In this document: one piece after another, positions 9,799 through 18,359 of the stretch
Layout: each line of letters begins with the position of its first letter
Numbering within the stretch: position 1 is the stretch's first letter
DNA from: Amycolatopsis australiensis
Lineage (GTDB): Bacteria; Actinomycetota; Actinomycetes; Mycobacteriales; Pseudonocardiaceae
Direction: 5' to 3'
Assembly: GCF_900119165.1 (NCBI RefSeq)
Contig: NZ_FPJG01000006.1
Location: 3,720,001 to 3,784,000 of the forward strand
Length of the DNA stretch: 64,000 nt
Program-made: the position numbers and the translations under genes
The notes under the pieces: generated by a model
The model's database searches: none
What the model saw: only the letters and a program-made list of their open reading frames with translations
Told to the model about the DNA's origin: nothing

Positions 9799-10082
9799 TC
9801 AGCGGGGACGCCGCCGAGTGGTGGGGCGGCGCTCGGTCGTCGGCTTCCTTGTCGTCGTCGCCGTCGGTGGATGGGCTGTCGTCTGCGTGGTCGCCGGGGC
9901 CGTCGTCGTCACCGGCGAGTCCGATGTGGTCGTCACCGGTGTGTCCGGTGTGGCCGGTGCCTCGATTGTCGCCGGGCCTTCGTCGTCGGTGGGATCACCA
10001 CGCCGGTGCCCGACCCGCCTCCCGCGCACGCCGAAACCAGCAGGCCCGCGCCCGCCGCGAAACTGCACCACCACACCTTCAC
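9799..10082 (-). pseudogene. Small lipoprotein with Thr/Pro-rich tail, probably frameshifted
   Basis: From GTG at 10082 the minus strand reads as a lipoprotein signal (VKVWWCSFAAGAGLLVSACA, lipobox VSAC) followed by GGGSGTG. That frame then becomes basic nonsense. The neighbouring frame continues with DPTDDEGPATIEAPATP and then a Thr/Pro/Ala-rich linker to a stop at 9799. One missing G near 10010 (GTGGTGAT for GTGGGTGAT) would join them into about 95 residues. Function unknown. Confidence 0.4.
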
Positions 10083-10727
10083 CGGCCGGACATTAGCGGC
10101 GGCGAGCCTGCGATGAGGGCAAAACCGGCCGGGTCCCGCGGCGGTCCAGGGCGTGGCCGGACCGCAGCTACAGCTCCTGGTGGTCCGGGTGCTCGACTCG
10201 GGTCTCCGGGACTGGACGCCCGTCGCAAGCCGTTCGAGCCGACGGTTCAGTACGCCACGGAACAAGGGGCGGTCCCGGCGAAGAAGATCACGCCGGGGCC
10301 CGCCGGCCGCGGCCCGGCCTCGGTTGCTGCACGTTTGTCCACGGCAGTGCTGTGACCGCTCGTCGCCCACGTGTCGGCCGCCAGTCCCTAGATCGACCCG
10401 GGCATTCTCAGGTGCGCCGTGGTGCCTGCGCCGAAACCTTGCAACATTACGTACCGGGCAGGGCCTCCCTTAGAGTTTCCTTATTGTTCTGTCGGGGCCA
10501 TGCATCCGTTGGAGCGTTATCCGATGCGTCTTTCCCGGCGGCGGTATTTCTGAAATAGAGCCCGTTATATCCGGATCCCGACCAAAGAACTGCGCGGATG
10601 ACCAGAGCATACCTTCGTCGGTGTCGGCGAACTCTGCGGCCGCCTTATCGTCTGCCTTGGCGCGATTCCCGGGAAGATCCGGACCGCTGCCACCTTTTTC
10701 ATAGTCTCTTGATGAGAGTGAGAAACA
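10083..10727. other. Intergenic region upstream of a secreted protease
   Basis: No convincing gene. The last 200 bases are relatively AT-rich and presumably hold the promoter of the downstream protease gene. Confidence 0.4.
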
Positions 10728-11591
10728 ATGGACGTCAAGAAAATGGTCGGCATCGTCGCCGTGGCGCTGGCGGGCATGTCGGCGACGACGGCGACCGCAT
10801 CTGCGGCCGGCGAGCAGCCCGCGCACCGGCACCTGGCCCACGGACTGGGGCTGGACCTGGCTGCGGCCCGCGCGCACCACAATGCTGCTCACCTCGTCGC
10901 GCCGCAGCCGTTGCGTGCGCCGGCGAGCTACGATCTCTCGCAGTATGCGCTGTCGCCGGGTGACCAGGGGCAAGTCGGTGCCTGTGTGACCTGGGCGACC
11001 GGTTACACCGGCTACGGCATCCTCTCCAACGAGCAGAACATCGCCGGTGCGCCGATGGCGCCGATGTACATCTATTCGCAGATCGCGCAGGGCAACGACC
11101 AAGGCACCACCGCGTCGGTCGCGCTGCCGATGGAACAGCAGCAGGGCATCGACACCAAGAGCGACTACTGGCAGGGCGACTTCGACTACACCACCCAGCC
11201 GGACGCCGCCGAGCGCGCGAACGCCGCCCATTACCGGCTTTCCGGCTTCACCGAGCTGCCCACCAGCGGCAGCTCCGCGCGCACCGCGATCGAGAACGCG
11301 ATTTCGCAGGGAGAGCCGGTACCGATTGGTTTCCAGGTGCACCAGAGCTTCATGGACCTGGACGCCCAGTCCGCTTCGGACTACAGCTACCTGCCCGGCG
11401 ACCAGTACAGCGACCCGATCGTCGGCGGTCACGAGGTCACCATCGTCGGTTACAACAGCCAGGGCGTGAAAATCGAAAACTCGTGGGGCGCCAACTGGGG
11501 CGACGGCGGGTTCGTGACGGTGCCGTGGAGCTTCTTCGACACCGGTGACGTGATGGAGATCCACGCTATGGGGGCCATCGCGCAGGGCTGA
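10728..11591 (+). CDS. Secreted papain-like (C1A) cysteine protease
   Basis: 287 aa. The N-terminus has a basic start, a hydrophobic core and an Ala-X-Ala site (TATASAAG), a Sec signal peptide. The mature part has the papain triad: catalytic Cys in GQVGACVTWAT, His in VGGHEVTIVGY and Asn in IENSWGANWGDGGF. Only about 40 residues separate the signal from the catalytic domain, so there is no room for a full I29 inhibitory propeptide. It stands alone, with a hairpin 28 bases after the stop, so it is probably monocistronic. Role may be extracellular proteolysis; substrate unknown. Confidence 0.88.
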   Translation: MDVKKMVGIVAVALAGMSATTATASAAGEQPAHRHLAHGLGLDLAAARAHHNAAHLVAPQPLRAPASYDLSQYALSPGDQGQVGACVTWATGYTGYGILSNEQNIAGAPMAPMYIYSQIAQGNDQGTTASVALPMEQQQGIDTKSDYWQGDFDYTTQPDAAERANAAHYRLSGFTELPTSGSSARTAIENAISQGEPVPIGFQVHQSFMDLDAQSASDYSYLPGDQYSDPIVGGHEVTIVGYNSQGVKIENSWGANWGDGGFVTVPWSFFDTGDVMEIHAMGAIAQG

Positions 11592-11618
11592 ACCCGGTCC
11601 ACCCTGACCAAGATAGCC

Positions 11619-11658
11619 GCCGAGCACCGATCCCGACCCCAGCCGACCGGTGCTCGGC
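11619..11658 (+). terminator. Strong hairpin after the papain-like protease gene
   Basis: GCCGAGCACCG pairs perfectly with CGGTGCTCGGC (11 bp, 18-base loop), placed 28 bases after the protease stop codon. No U tract follows, as is usual in actinomycetes. Confidence 0.75.
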
Positions 11659-11829
11659 ACCTTCTAGTGCTCGTCCGGCCGAGATCCCTGACGAAATCTT
11701 GATGCCCCACCGGCGGATATTTGCGTTTTCTTGATGCCAGCCTGATGTCACACTCGTCATTCCCGTGGGGTGATCGGAACATCCTTTCCCCGTTATGTGG
11801 CGACGCCCATTTCTTGACATGCTGTCCCA

Positions 11830-14208
11830 GTGACGGACATCGAAGAAGCAGTTCGCCGGCCTGAGCCGGGTGCGATCGGGTACGCCCTGAAACGGCTTTT
11901 CTTGGGCAAACCACTCATCACTGCCCAGTTGACCCATGAGCGGCTGTCGAACGCGACGGCCTTGGGAGTGCTGTCCCCCGACGCGATTTCGTCCTCGGCC
12001 TACGGCACCGAGCAGATCCTGGTGGAACTACTGCCCTATGCCGGTCTCGCCGCGTTCACGGTGGTCCTGCCGGTCACCGCGGTGATCCTGGTGATCCTGG
12101 TGCTGGTGACCGCGTCGTATCGCCAGGTGGTGATGGCGTACACGCGAGCCGGCGGGTCGTACGTCGTGGCCCGGGAGAACTTCGGGCCACGGGTCGCCCA
12201 GGTCGCCGCGGCGGCATTGCTGATCGATTACGTGGTGACGGTCGCGGTTCAGACATCGGCGGGTACGGCCGCCGTGATCTCGGCGATCCCCGCGCTCGGT
12301 CCGTACCACCTCGACATCACCGTCGGCATCGTCGTGCTGCTCTGTTACGCCAACCTGCGGGGCCTGCGCGAAGCGGGGCGCCCTTTCGCCGTGCCGACCT
12401 ACCTGTTCGCGGCGCTGATGGTCGCGATGATCGTGACCGGGCTGGTGGAGGCCGTGACCGTCGGCCTGCCCGCCTACGACGCGGCACACCTTCCCGGTGC
12501 GGTGCCGGTCCATCAGGAGTCCGGGCTGGTCGCCGGAGCGACGGTCATGGTCCTGCTTCGCGCGTTCGCCAACGGCGGATCGTCCCTCACCGGTGTGGAG
12601 GCGATCTCCAACACCGTGTCGGCGTTCCGGAGCCCGCGCGGCGCGAACGCCCGGAAAGTCCTGGTGATCATGGCCGCCATCCTCGGGTTCCTGGTCGCCG
12701 GTGTCTCACTGCTGGCGTACTTCACCCACGCGACTCCCTACGAGTCCGGATATCCGTCGGTGGTGTCCCAAGAAGCGCGTGCGGTGTTCGGGCACGGCGC
12801 GTTCGGGCAGGCCATGTTCGCCCTCATCCAGACGGCGACCGCGCTGATCCTCTACACCGGAGCCAACACCAGCTTCAACGGCTTCCCGTTCCTGGCGAGC
12901 TTCGTCGCCGCCGATCGCTTCCTGCCCCGCCAGCTGACCAAACGCGGTCACCGGCTGGTCTTCTCCAACGGCATCATCGTCCTCACCGTGCTTGCCGTGG
13001 TCCTCCTGCTCTTTTCCGGAGGAACCGTCACCGCGCTGGTGCCCTTCTACGCCATCGGCGTCTTCACCGGGTTCGCCGTCGCCGGCTACGGGATGAGCAG
13101 GCACCACCTCCGGCTCCGTGAGCGCGCCTGGCGGACCAAACTCACGATCAACCTCGCCGCAGGACTCCTTTCCACCGTGGTGGTGGGGATCTTCGCCATC
13201 GCCAAGTTCACCGAAGGCGCGTGGCTCGTCGTCGTGGTCTTCCCCGTCCTGGTGTTCGTCTTGATCCGCCTCAACCGCGAGTACCGCGCGGAAGCAGCCG
13301 TGCTCGAGCGCTTGACCGCCGAGGGCGCCAACCCGACCCGATACGCCCACCACCAGGTGTTCGTCCTGGTCAGCACGATCGATCTGGCTGTCGTCGAAGC
13401 GCTCCGTTACGGCCACAGCCTTCGTCCCGACAAGTTGACCGCACTGCACTTCGTCATCGATGCCCAAGCCGCGGAACGGCTGCGTTCGCGCTGGGAAGAA
13501 CTCGGCATGAACACCGCCCTGCGGCTCATCGACGTCCCCGATCGGCGGATCGCCCGAGCCGCCTACACATTCGTGCGGGAAGCCACCGAGAACACACCCC
13601 GGACCGGCGTCACCGTGCTCCTGCCGCGCCGCAGCTACGCGCCCCTGCTGGGCCGCCTGCTGCACGACCGCACAGCCGACCGTATCGCGCGGGTCGTCAG
13701 CCGCGCCCCGCACGCCGCGGCCACCATCGTGCCCTACGACGTGCAAAGCCAGATCCGCACCATGATGCCCGACCTGCCCGAAGAACGCGTCACAGCCGCC
13801 ATCGAGCGCCTCCTCGACCGGATCAGCTCAAGCGGCGAAGACGGTGCCGAGACCGCCGCCGACCGGATTCCTGCCGATCCGCTGTCCACACCGATCCGCG
13901 AACTGCGTCCCGGGACGAGCGTCGTGGTCGACGGACGGCTGCGCGAAGTAGCGATTTCCGAAGAACCCGTGGACTCCGGCGGCCCAGTCCTCACCGCCCA
14001 GCTCGCCGACGCCACGGCGACCGTCGTCCTCGAGTTCTGCCGCCCTCATCCGGACCTTGAACCAGGACAGCTTCTCCGCGTCACCGGCGAAGTTCACGAA
14101 TCCGGGTCCGAGCACAAAATGATCATGCGGGATCCCGGCTACCGCGTCCTCGACTCAGCGAACCCGGATCAAGACGACCAGCCGGACGAGGAGGACGAGA
14201 CAAGCTGA
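11830..14208 (+). CDS. APC-superfamily potassium permease (KimA-like) with C-terminal OB fold
   Basis: 792 aa. Residues 30-480 form a 12-helix APC transporter with KimA/YdaO signatures (GKPLITAQLTHERLS, LSPDAISSSAYGTEQ, YTRAGGSYVVARENFG). KimA is a high-affinity potassium importer controlled by c-di-AMP in Firmicutes. Residues 500-680 are a cytoplasmic domain. Residues about 700-780 (RPGTSVVVDGRLREVAI, then TVVLEFCRPHPDLEPGQLLR) look like an OB fold, unusual on a permease. GTG start with no clear Shine-Dalgarno sequence; the mRNA may be leaderless. No c-di-AMP riboswitch could be recognised upstream. Confidence 0.82.
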   Translation: MTDIEEAVRRPEPGAIGYALKRLFLGKPLITAQLTHERLSNATALGVLSPDAISSSAYGTEQILVELLPYAGLAAFTVVLPVTAVILVILVLVTASYRQVVMAYTRAGGSYVVARENFGPRVAQVAAAALLIDYVVTVAVQTSAGTAAVISAIPALGPYHLDITVGIVVLLCYANLRGLREAGRPFAVPTYLFAALMVAMIVTGLVEAVTVGLPAYDAAHLPGAVPVHQESGLVAGATVMVLLRAFANGGSSLTGVEAISNTVSAFRSPRGANARKVLVIMAAILGFLVAGVSLLAYFTHATPYESGYPSVVSQEARAVFGHGAFGQAMFALIQTATALILYTGANTSFNGFPFLASFVAADRFLPRQLTKRGHRLVFSNGIIVLTVLAVVLLLFSGGTVTALVPFYAIGVFTGFAVAGYGMSRHHLRLRERAWRTKLTINLAAGLLSTVVVGIFAIAKFTEGAWLVVVVFPVLVFVLIRLNREYRAEAAVLERLTAEGANPTRYAHHQVFVLVSTIDLAVVEALRYGHSLRPDKLTALHFVIDAQAAERLRSRWEELGMNTALRLIDVPDRRIARAAYTFVREATENTPRTGVTVLLPRRSYAPLLGRLLHDRTADRIARVVSRAPHAAATIVPYDVQSQIRTMMPDLPEERVTAAIERLLDRISSSGEDGAETAADRIPADPLSTPIRELRPGTSVVVDGRLREVAISEEPVDSGGPVLTAQLADATATVVLEFCRPHPDLEPGQLLRVTGEVHESGSEHKMIMRDPGYRVLDSANPDQDDQPDEEDETS

Positions 14209-14300
14209 GAGAGCGGTTCACGCAGGCGTGGACCACGGTGTCCTCCTCGCCGACGTCCGAAGAGCAGGAATCGGGCCGCCGCCCGCTGCACCTGGCCGAG

Positions 14301-15239
14301 CTACTGCGGCGCGCACTGTCCTGAACCGGTGCCCCACCACGCCGCGGCCAGCGCGTCGAGAGTCGGCTCCGGCGGAGTGGGCAGGATGTCGAGGTACCAG
14401 GTGAAGTCGCTGTAGACGTGCAGCAGCGCGTACGCCAGGCAGCGGCGAGGGTCGACCGGCTGGCCGTAGCCGTCCAGGAACCGGCGCATCAGATCGCCGT
14501 CGCCGCCGGTCACGAACAGGCCCACCGCAGCGAAGTCGTACTCCGCCGCGCCGCGCATCGCCGGTTCGAAGTCGAACAGGCCGGTGACGCGGCCGTCCGG
14601 GTCGACCATCACGTGGTCGCGCATGAACTCGGTGTGCAGCGGCACGACGGTCGGCGTGCCCAGCTCGACGGTGCCGAGGAACCCGGGTATCTGCGCCAGC
14701 CACGCCTCGTCCAGGCCCGTCCGGCGATGGTGTTCGACGACGTTTTCCCGTTGTGCCGCCACGAATTGCGCCCAGTCCGGCGGCGCCAGCACGGCCAGCC
14801 GCGGGTCGTCGACCGCGTGCAGCGCGGCGAGCAGCTCGCCCAGCTCGGGCATGAGCCGTTGCCTGTCCTCGGGGGACAGGGACGGCCACGCTTCGTTGAG
14901 CGTCCGTCCCGGAAGGCGCCGCATCAGCAGCCAGCTCCAGCCGTCCCGCTCGCCGGAGCCGGCCGGTTCCGGCGTCGGCAGCACGCCGTGCAGCACCTCG
15001 AGTGCGGTGCGTTCGGTGGTGACCTCGTCGCGGTAGAGCGGTGGGTACAGCTTGAGCACGAGGTCGTCGCCCACGGCGTACACCGGCAACGAGCCTTCGG
15101 TGAACGGGACGACGTCGGCGCGGCCGAGCAGGTCGACGACCGCGGGCAGCACGTCCTCGCGGGTCAGCGCGCGGAACTCCGCTTCGGTCGCTGCGGGCGG
15201 GAAGGACACCATGATCTCGACGGTAGGGCGGCCGTCCAC
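14301..15239 (-). CDS. Aminoglycoside/hygromycin-type phosphotransferase family protein
   Basis: 312 aa, kinase-like APH fold. Seen: a nucleotide loop region (VVPFTEGSLPVYAVGDDLVLK with the Lys of strand 3), a Brenner-type motif HTEFMRDHVMVD and the metal motif GLFDFEPAMRGAAEYDFAAV. The usual catalytic Asp of HGD is Glu here (HTE), a variant I recall from related actinobacterial proteins. GTG at 15239 is given; ATG at 15212 is an equally good start, as neither has a strong ribosome site. It may confer drug resistance or act on a small metabolite. Confidence 0.75.
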   Translation of the reverse strand: MDGRPTVEIMVSFPPAATEAEFRALTREDVLPAVVDLLGRADVVPFTEGSLPVYAVGDDLVLKLYPPLYRDEVTTERTALEVLHGVLPTPEPAGSGERDGWSWLLMRRLPGRTLNEAWPSLSPEDRQRLMPELGELLAALHAVDDPRLAVLAPPDWAQFVAAQRENVVEHHRRTGLDEAWLAQIPGFLGTVELGTPTVVPLHTEFMRDHVMVDPDGRVTGLFDFEPAMRGAAEYDFAAVGLFVTGGDGDLMRRFLDGYGQPVDPRRCLAYALLHVYSDFTWYLDILPTPPEPTLDALAAAWWGTGSGQCAPQ

Positions 15240-15701
15240 CGGTTATTCGCTGCTTCTCCACGGCGGTGGTGCGCCGCGTCATCGGCTGGTCCATCGGCGA
15301 CGACCGCGGGTAGATCAACGGATGGCGGACACGCGAATGCTGCGCCGGCCAGGGTGCAGTGGAGCTGGTAGCGGGGCTGTAGGGGCGGGTCATGCCGTAG
15401 TGCTCCAAGTACTCCCGGCGCACGCACGGGGTGGGGATGCCGGTGCCGGGTCGGATCGGCAGGGGGTTGCCGTACTCGCTGCGTGTACCGGATCGGGCGC
15501 CTGTAGGTTCTCGCCGCCGATGACATGTCGATCTTCTGCGATGTGCGGTTTTTAGTTGTCTCAGCGCGATGTCACCGTGTGCAATCTCAATGCCCGTGAC
15601 ACTCCTCGGCCGTTGCTGTCTGGTCGGAGATAGTTCCAGCCGTCGGGGCGTGTCTGTACCCGAACAGCCTCCTTGACCGCCAAACCGCTGCCTGGCGGGG
15701 C
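15240..15701. other. No gene supported
   Basis: A minus-strand frame (15240-15420) reads plausibly as protein but matches nothing recognised. The rest, towards 15700, is somewhat AT-richer and holds no convincing frame. Confidence 0.4.
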
Positions 15702-16000
15702 TCAGTGCTGCATCAGCATGGAAAGTCCCAGGTGGGTGAGGTGGTGGTGGACGGCTTGACCGAGGCGGTGGGTGTAGAGCGCGGTTGCGTCGGTGTTGGC
15801 TTCGGCGACGTGCAGGAACGGGCGCTCGTTCCGGTGGTGATCAGGGCGCTGAGCGCGCGCACGAGACGGCCGGCGTGGCGTCGGCCGCGGGCCTCAGGCG
15901 CGGTGCAGACGGCGCTGATCTCCGTCCAGGCCGGTGGGTGCAGCCGTTCGCCGCGACGGGCAAGCCAGGCTTCTTCGTCAGTACGAGGACGACGCGCTCG
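15702..16000 (-). pseudogene. GNAT acetyltransferase remnant (C-terminal half, frameshifted)
   Basis: The minus strand encodes RRGERLHPPAWTEISAVC and TAPEARGRRHAGRLVRALSA, the strand-4/acetyl-CoA loop region of FR47-like GNAT enzymes. One base out of frame it continues as ERPFLHVAEANTDATALY and HHLTHLGLSMLMQH to a stop at 15702. The 5' half of the gene is not recognisable upstream. The piece is thus both truncated and frameshifted near 15825. Confidence 0.65.
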
Positions 16001-16158
16001 AGGTCCATCAAAGCGGACCACCGACCTCGCACCGGAAGGCGCGGGAGGTGTCGCTCCCGGGGGCAGTGACGACCTGTGGTGTTCACAACGAGTGCACTAA
16101 CCGCCGGGATTTGGATCGGGAGCACCCGCCTAAGCTGACACGGCACAGCCCGCAAAGT

Positions 16159-16176
16159 TGAGAGAGGTTTCTCTCA
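16159..16176. promoter_or_regulatory. Perfect palindrome upstream of the MmpS-like gene
   Basis: TGAGAGA-GGTT-TCTCTCA is a perfect inverted repeat 90 bases before the MmpS-like gene. It has the shape of an operator for a dimeric repressor. No regulator gene is adjacent, so the partner is unknown. Confidence 0.35.
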
Positions 16177-16265
16177 GTCGCTCGCGTCCGGAGTGGGGCG
16201 GGTAACGCCCGACCCAGTTAGCACGACCTCTTGATCACCGCCCCTGTTGCAGAAGGAGATCCCGC

Positions 16266-16655
16266 ATGCTGCGCCTGCCCGCCGTCGCTGCAGTCGCTGT
16301 GGCTGTCGCTGTGCTCGCCGAGGGGTGCGGTAACCCCTCCGCGGGCCCGCTGCCGTCCGCGGTGTCGCTGCACCAGGTGCAGATCACCGTCACCGGCGGG
16401 CCGGGCACGACGTACCAGGTGATCAAGAACCGAGCGGCCGGCGCGCCCATCGTCGTGTCCGACGCGGGCAAGGACGTGATGACGCTGCCGACCGGCGACC
16501 CGCTGCCTGCGCTGCAGGTCCGGGTCACCGGGCAGCTGCGGGACACGTTCGGCTGCGAGATCAACGTCGACGGCCGCGACGCGGCACGCAAGAACCGGGA
16601 GACGAATCCGCAGAACGCGTCGACGGCCGTGGCCGTCTGCGACCTCGTCGCCTGA
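16266..16655 (+). CDS. Small secreted MmpS-like protein
   Basis: 129 aa, preceded by AAGGAG. A hydrophobic N-terminal segment ends in VLAEGCGN, a possible but imperfect lipobox. The mature part is beta-rich (VQITVTGGPGTTYQVI onward) and ends GCEINVDGRDAARK, then a second Cys close to the C-terminus (VAVCDL). The pattern of CxIxVDG plus a final Cys resembles MmpS transport-accessory proteins of mycolata. No MmpL partner is in the window. Confidence 0.6.
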   Translation: MLRLPAVAAVAVAVAVLAEGCGNPSAGPLPSAVSLHQVQITVTGGPGTTYQVIKNRAAGAPIVVSDAGKDVMTLPTGDPLPALQVRVTGQLRDTFGCEINVDGRDAARKNRETNPQNASTAVAVCDLVA

Positions 16656-16940
16656 CCTCACGCCGGTGCCTGGCCGTCCGGTGTGCAGCTGCGCGAGATC
16701 GTCGCTCGATCACGGCGAGCGTGACTTCGGTGGCGAGTGAACCGGACAAGCGGTCGATCCAGCGCCGCATCCTCGGGCGGATGGTGGGAAGCCCGACGGA
16801 GCGGCCGCCAGCGTGCCGGCGAGCTTTGTTGGGTGCCGAGACTGTTCTGGGCAGACCCGCACTGAGGCTCCCTTCGCGCAATCCGACAACGACCGGCTGC
16901 GCGCCGCCCCGCAGGTGACGCCGTGCGTGTCTGGCCGGTG

Positions 16941-17528
16941 TCAAACGGCCGATGCCCGGTAGAGGTCGAGGATGTCGGTCTCGCGGGACTCCCAGACGTC
17001 GTAGAGCGCTGCGGGGTCGTCGCCGTGTTCGCGCACAAACCGGAACTCGCTGAGGGTGCAGGGGAGCAGGGTGATGAAGCGTAGCGCGGGTTCGTTTCGA
17101 TCGTCGTGGTATAGGTCGAACTCGTCGCCGGCGAACGGGTGGGGGGCGGCGAGCAGGAACGCGATGCCGGTGCCGGGAATCAGGGGCTCGGCGTTGACGT
17201 AGCCGCTGCCGTAGGCGTAGCCGCGTTGGCGTTCGATCGCTTGGGTGGCGATGACGTGCGCGAGGTATGCGGCTTCGTCCTCGTGCTCGGGCACGGCGGA
17301 TACGACGAACTCTTGCGGCAACGAGGCGTCGATGTGTTGGAACCGCACCCCGGTGGTCACCGCGGAGACCATCCGCTGCTGCGGGTGCGTGTGGAAGCCG
17401 AGGGCGAATCCCCGGTTGCGCCCGTCTGGGCCCTGGGGGCTCTGCGCGTGAGTCACCGGCCCAAGATGGCGTTCGACGTGGGAGCGCAGCCCTTCGTACC
17501 GCGTCGGGTCAGCGTGTGGAAAGCTCAT
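16941..17528 (-). CDS. SUFU (Suppressor-of-fused) domain protein
   Basis: 195 aa, soluble, no signal. The order of blocks (TRYEGLRSHVERHLGPV at the start, MVSAVTTGVRFQHID, PQEFVVSAVP, GIAFLLAAPHPFAG, ALRFITLLPCTLSEFRFVRE) matches bacterial SUFU-domain proteins. Many of these act as immunity proteins beside polymorphic toxins. No toxin gene is adjacent here, only gene remnants, so this may be an orphan immunity gene. Seen: the domain; inferred: the role. Confidence 0.75.
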   Translation of the reverse strand: MSFPHADPTRYEGLRSHVERHLGPVTHAQSPQGPDGRNRGFALGFHTHPQQRMVSAVTTGVRFQHIDASLPQEFVVSAVPEHEDEAAYLAHVIATQAIERQRGYAYGSGYVNAEPLIPGTGIAFLLAAPHPFAGDEFDLYHDDRNEPALRFITLLPCTLSEFRFVREHGDDPAALYDVWESRETDILDLYRASAV

Positions 17529-17588
17529 CGCCTGATCCTAGGGAAGACGACATTCTGGCGCGGCGAAGCGAGCAGGCGACGTCACTGG

Positions 17589-17700
17589 ATGTCCACTGAA
17601 GTTCCTGGCGACGAGGCAGCTAAGCAGCAGTACCTGGCCGCGATCGCGGACGGCAGCCTGATCGCCACCGTCGCGTTGACCGAAGAGGACGGTCGCTCGG
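17589..17700 (+). pseudogene. Acyl-CoA dehydrogenase fragment
   Basis: About 37 codons, with EAAKQQYLAAIADGSLIATV then ALTEEDGR, match the N-terminal domain of acyl-CoA dehydrogenases just before the substrate loop. The similarity ends abruptly at about 17700 and the rest of the gene is missing. The break lies just before the four-gene cassette at 17922 and may mark an insertion boundary. Confidence 0.5.
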
Positions 17701-17709
17701 AATCGACAG

Positions 17710-17743
17710 GAGCTTGCCCGCGGTGTCGGCTGCGGGCAAGCTC
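17710..17743. terminator. Perfect 12-bp hairpin
   Basis: GAGCTTGCCCGC and GCGGGCAAGCTC form a perfect 12-bp stem with a 10-base loop. It lies at the end of the acyl-CoA dehydrogenase fragment and would insulate the cassette that starts downstream. Confidence 0.6.
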
Positions 17744-17921
17744 TGTTCGGCTTCCGGACCGAGGTGCGGCACGCGCGCTCGCTGTAGCGCCGGCGCCAGA
17801 GCATGCCCTGCCTGGGCAATAGCCAGGTGCGCGTGGAGGAGCGGCGGCTCGCGAATTGTCCATGCTCGACTGGATGTCGTGACCGCTCTCGTTCGGTGTC
17901 TCGCCTGGTGCCTGCTATCCG

Positions 17922-18335
17922 GTGGCGCGGAGAGCTTCATCGAGGGGTGCCCTGACATCACGCCTCGACCACCGCCGGACGGCCCTGACGACGTCCCTCG
18001 ACATCCTGGAACAGGTGTCCGAGCCAGCACCCGCCGCGGCAAACCCAGCGACCAGAACGATCGTCGAGCTACATGCCGCCGACATCTTCGCCACCCTTTC
18101 CGACCGCGAGCGCATCGTCCTCGCCGACCCCGAGGCCACGGTCCGGGACCTCGCGCGCCGGCTCGGCCTAGGCAAGTCGCAGGCCGACACGATCCGGCAC
18201 CGGCTCTTCGAACGGCTCCGCCGGGAGTTCGCCGACGACCAGGACGCCGGCCAGGTGATCTCACGGCTATGCGAATTTTGCGATCATTGGCTCCGAGGCC
18301 GGACAGAGGTGGAGGGTGCGACGTCTGATGACTGA
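17922..18335 (+). CDS. Small protein with sigma-70 region-4-like helix-turn-helix
   Basis: 137 aa. The C-terminal half (LSDRERIVLADPEATVRDLA, then RRLGLGKSQADTIRHRLFER) resembles region 4 of sigma-70 factors or a related HTH. No region 2 is present, so it is not a complete sigma factor. The frame is open back to 17883 and the true start is uncertain; GTG at 17922 is one choice. It lies 24 bases upstream of a gene with an anti-sigma-like zinc motif, which suggests a regulator pair controlling the cassette. Confidence 0.6.
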   Translation: MARRASSRGALTSRLDHRRTALTTSLDILEQVSEPAPAAANPATRTIVELHAADIFATLSDRERIVLADPEATVRDLARRLGLGKSQADTIRHRLFERLRREFADDQDAGQVISRLCEFCDHWLRGRTEVEGATSDD

Positions 18336-18359
18336 CGCGTCCAATGAACGGGGTGAACA

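Noticed and set aside
9763..10116. Plus-strand frame of Arg/Cys-rich composition
   Set aside because: Antisense of the Thr/Pro-rich lipoprotein tail; composition is an artefact of the repeat-like minus-strand codons.
11660..11829. Possible c-di-AMP (ydaO) riboswitch ahead of the KimA-like gene
   Set aside because: The leader is short and I could not find the conserved ydaO core or a paired-stem layout.
14209..14325. Short frame after the permease stop reading LRERFTQAWTTVSSSP and ESGRRPLHLAELL
   Set aside because: Protein-like for 38 codons, but there is no start or upstream similarity and it overlaps the end of a minus-strand gene. It could be a gene tail; not strong enough to annotate.
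17139..17822. 227-codon plus-strand frame opposite the SUFU gene
   Set aside because: Most of it is antisense to the SUFU gene; only its 17589-17700 part is meaningful, as an acyl-CoA dehydrogenase fragment.
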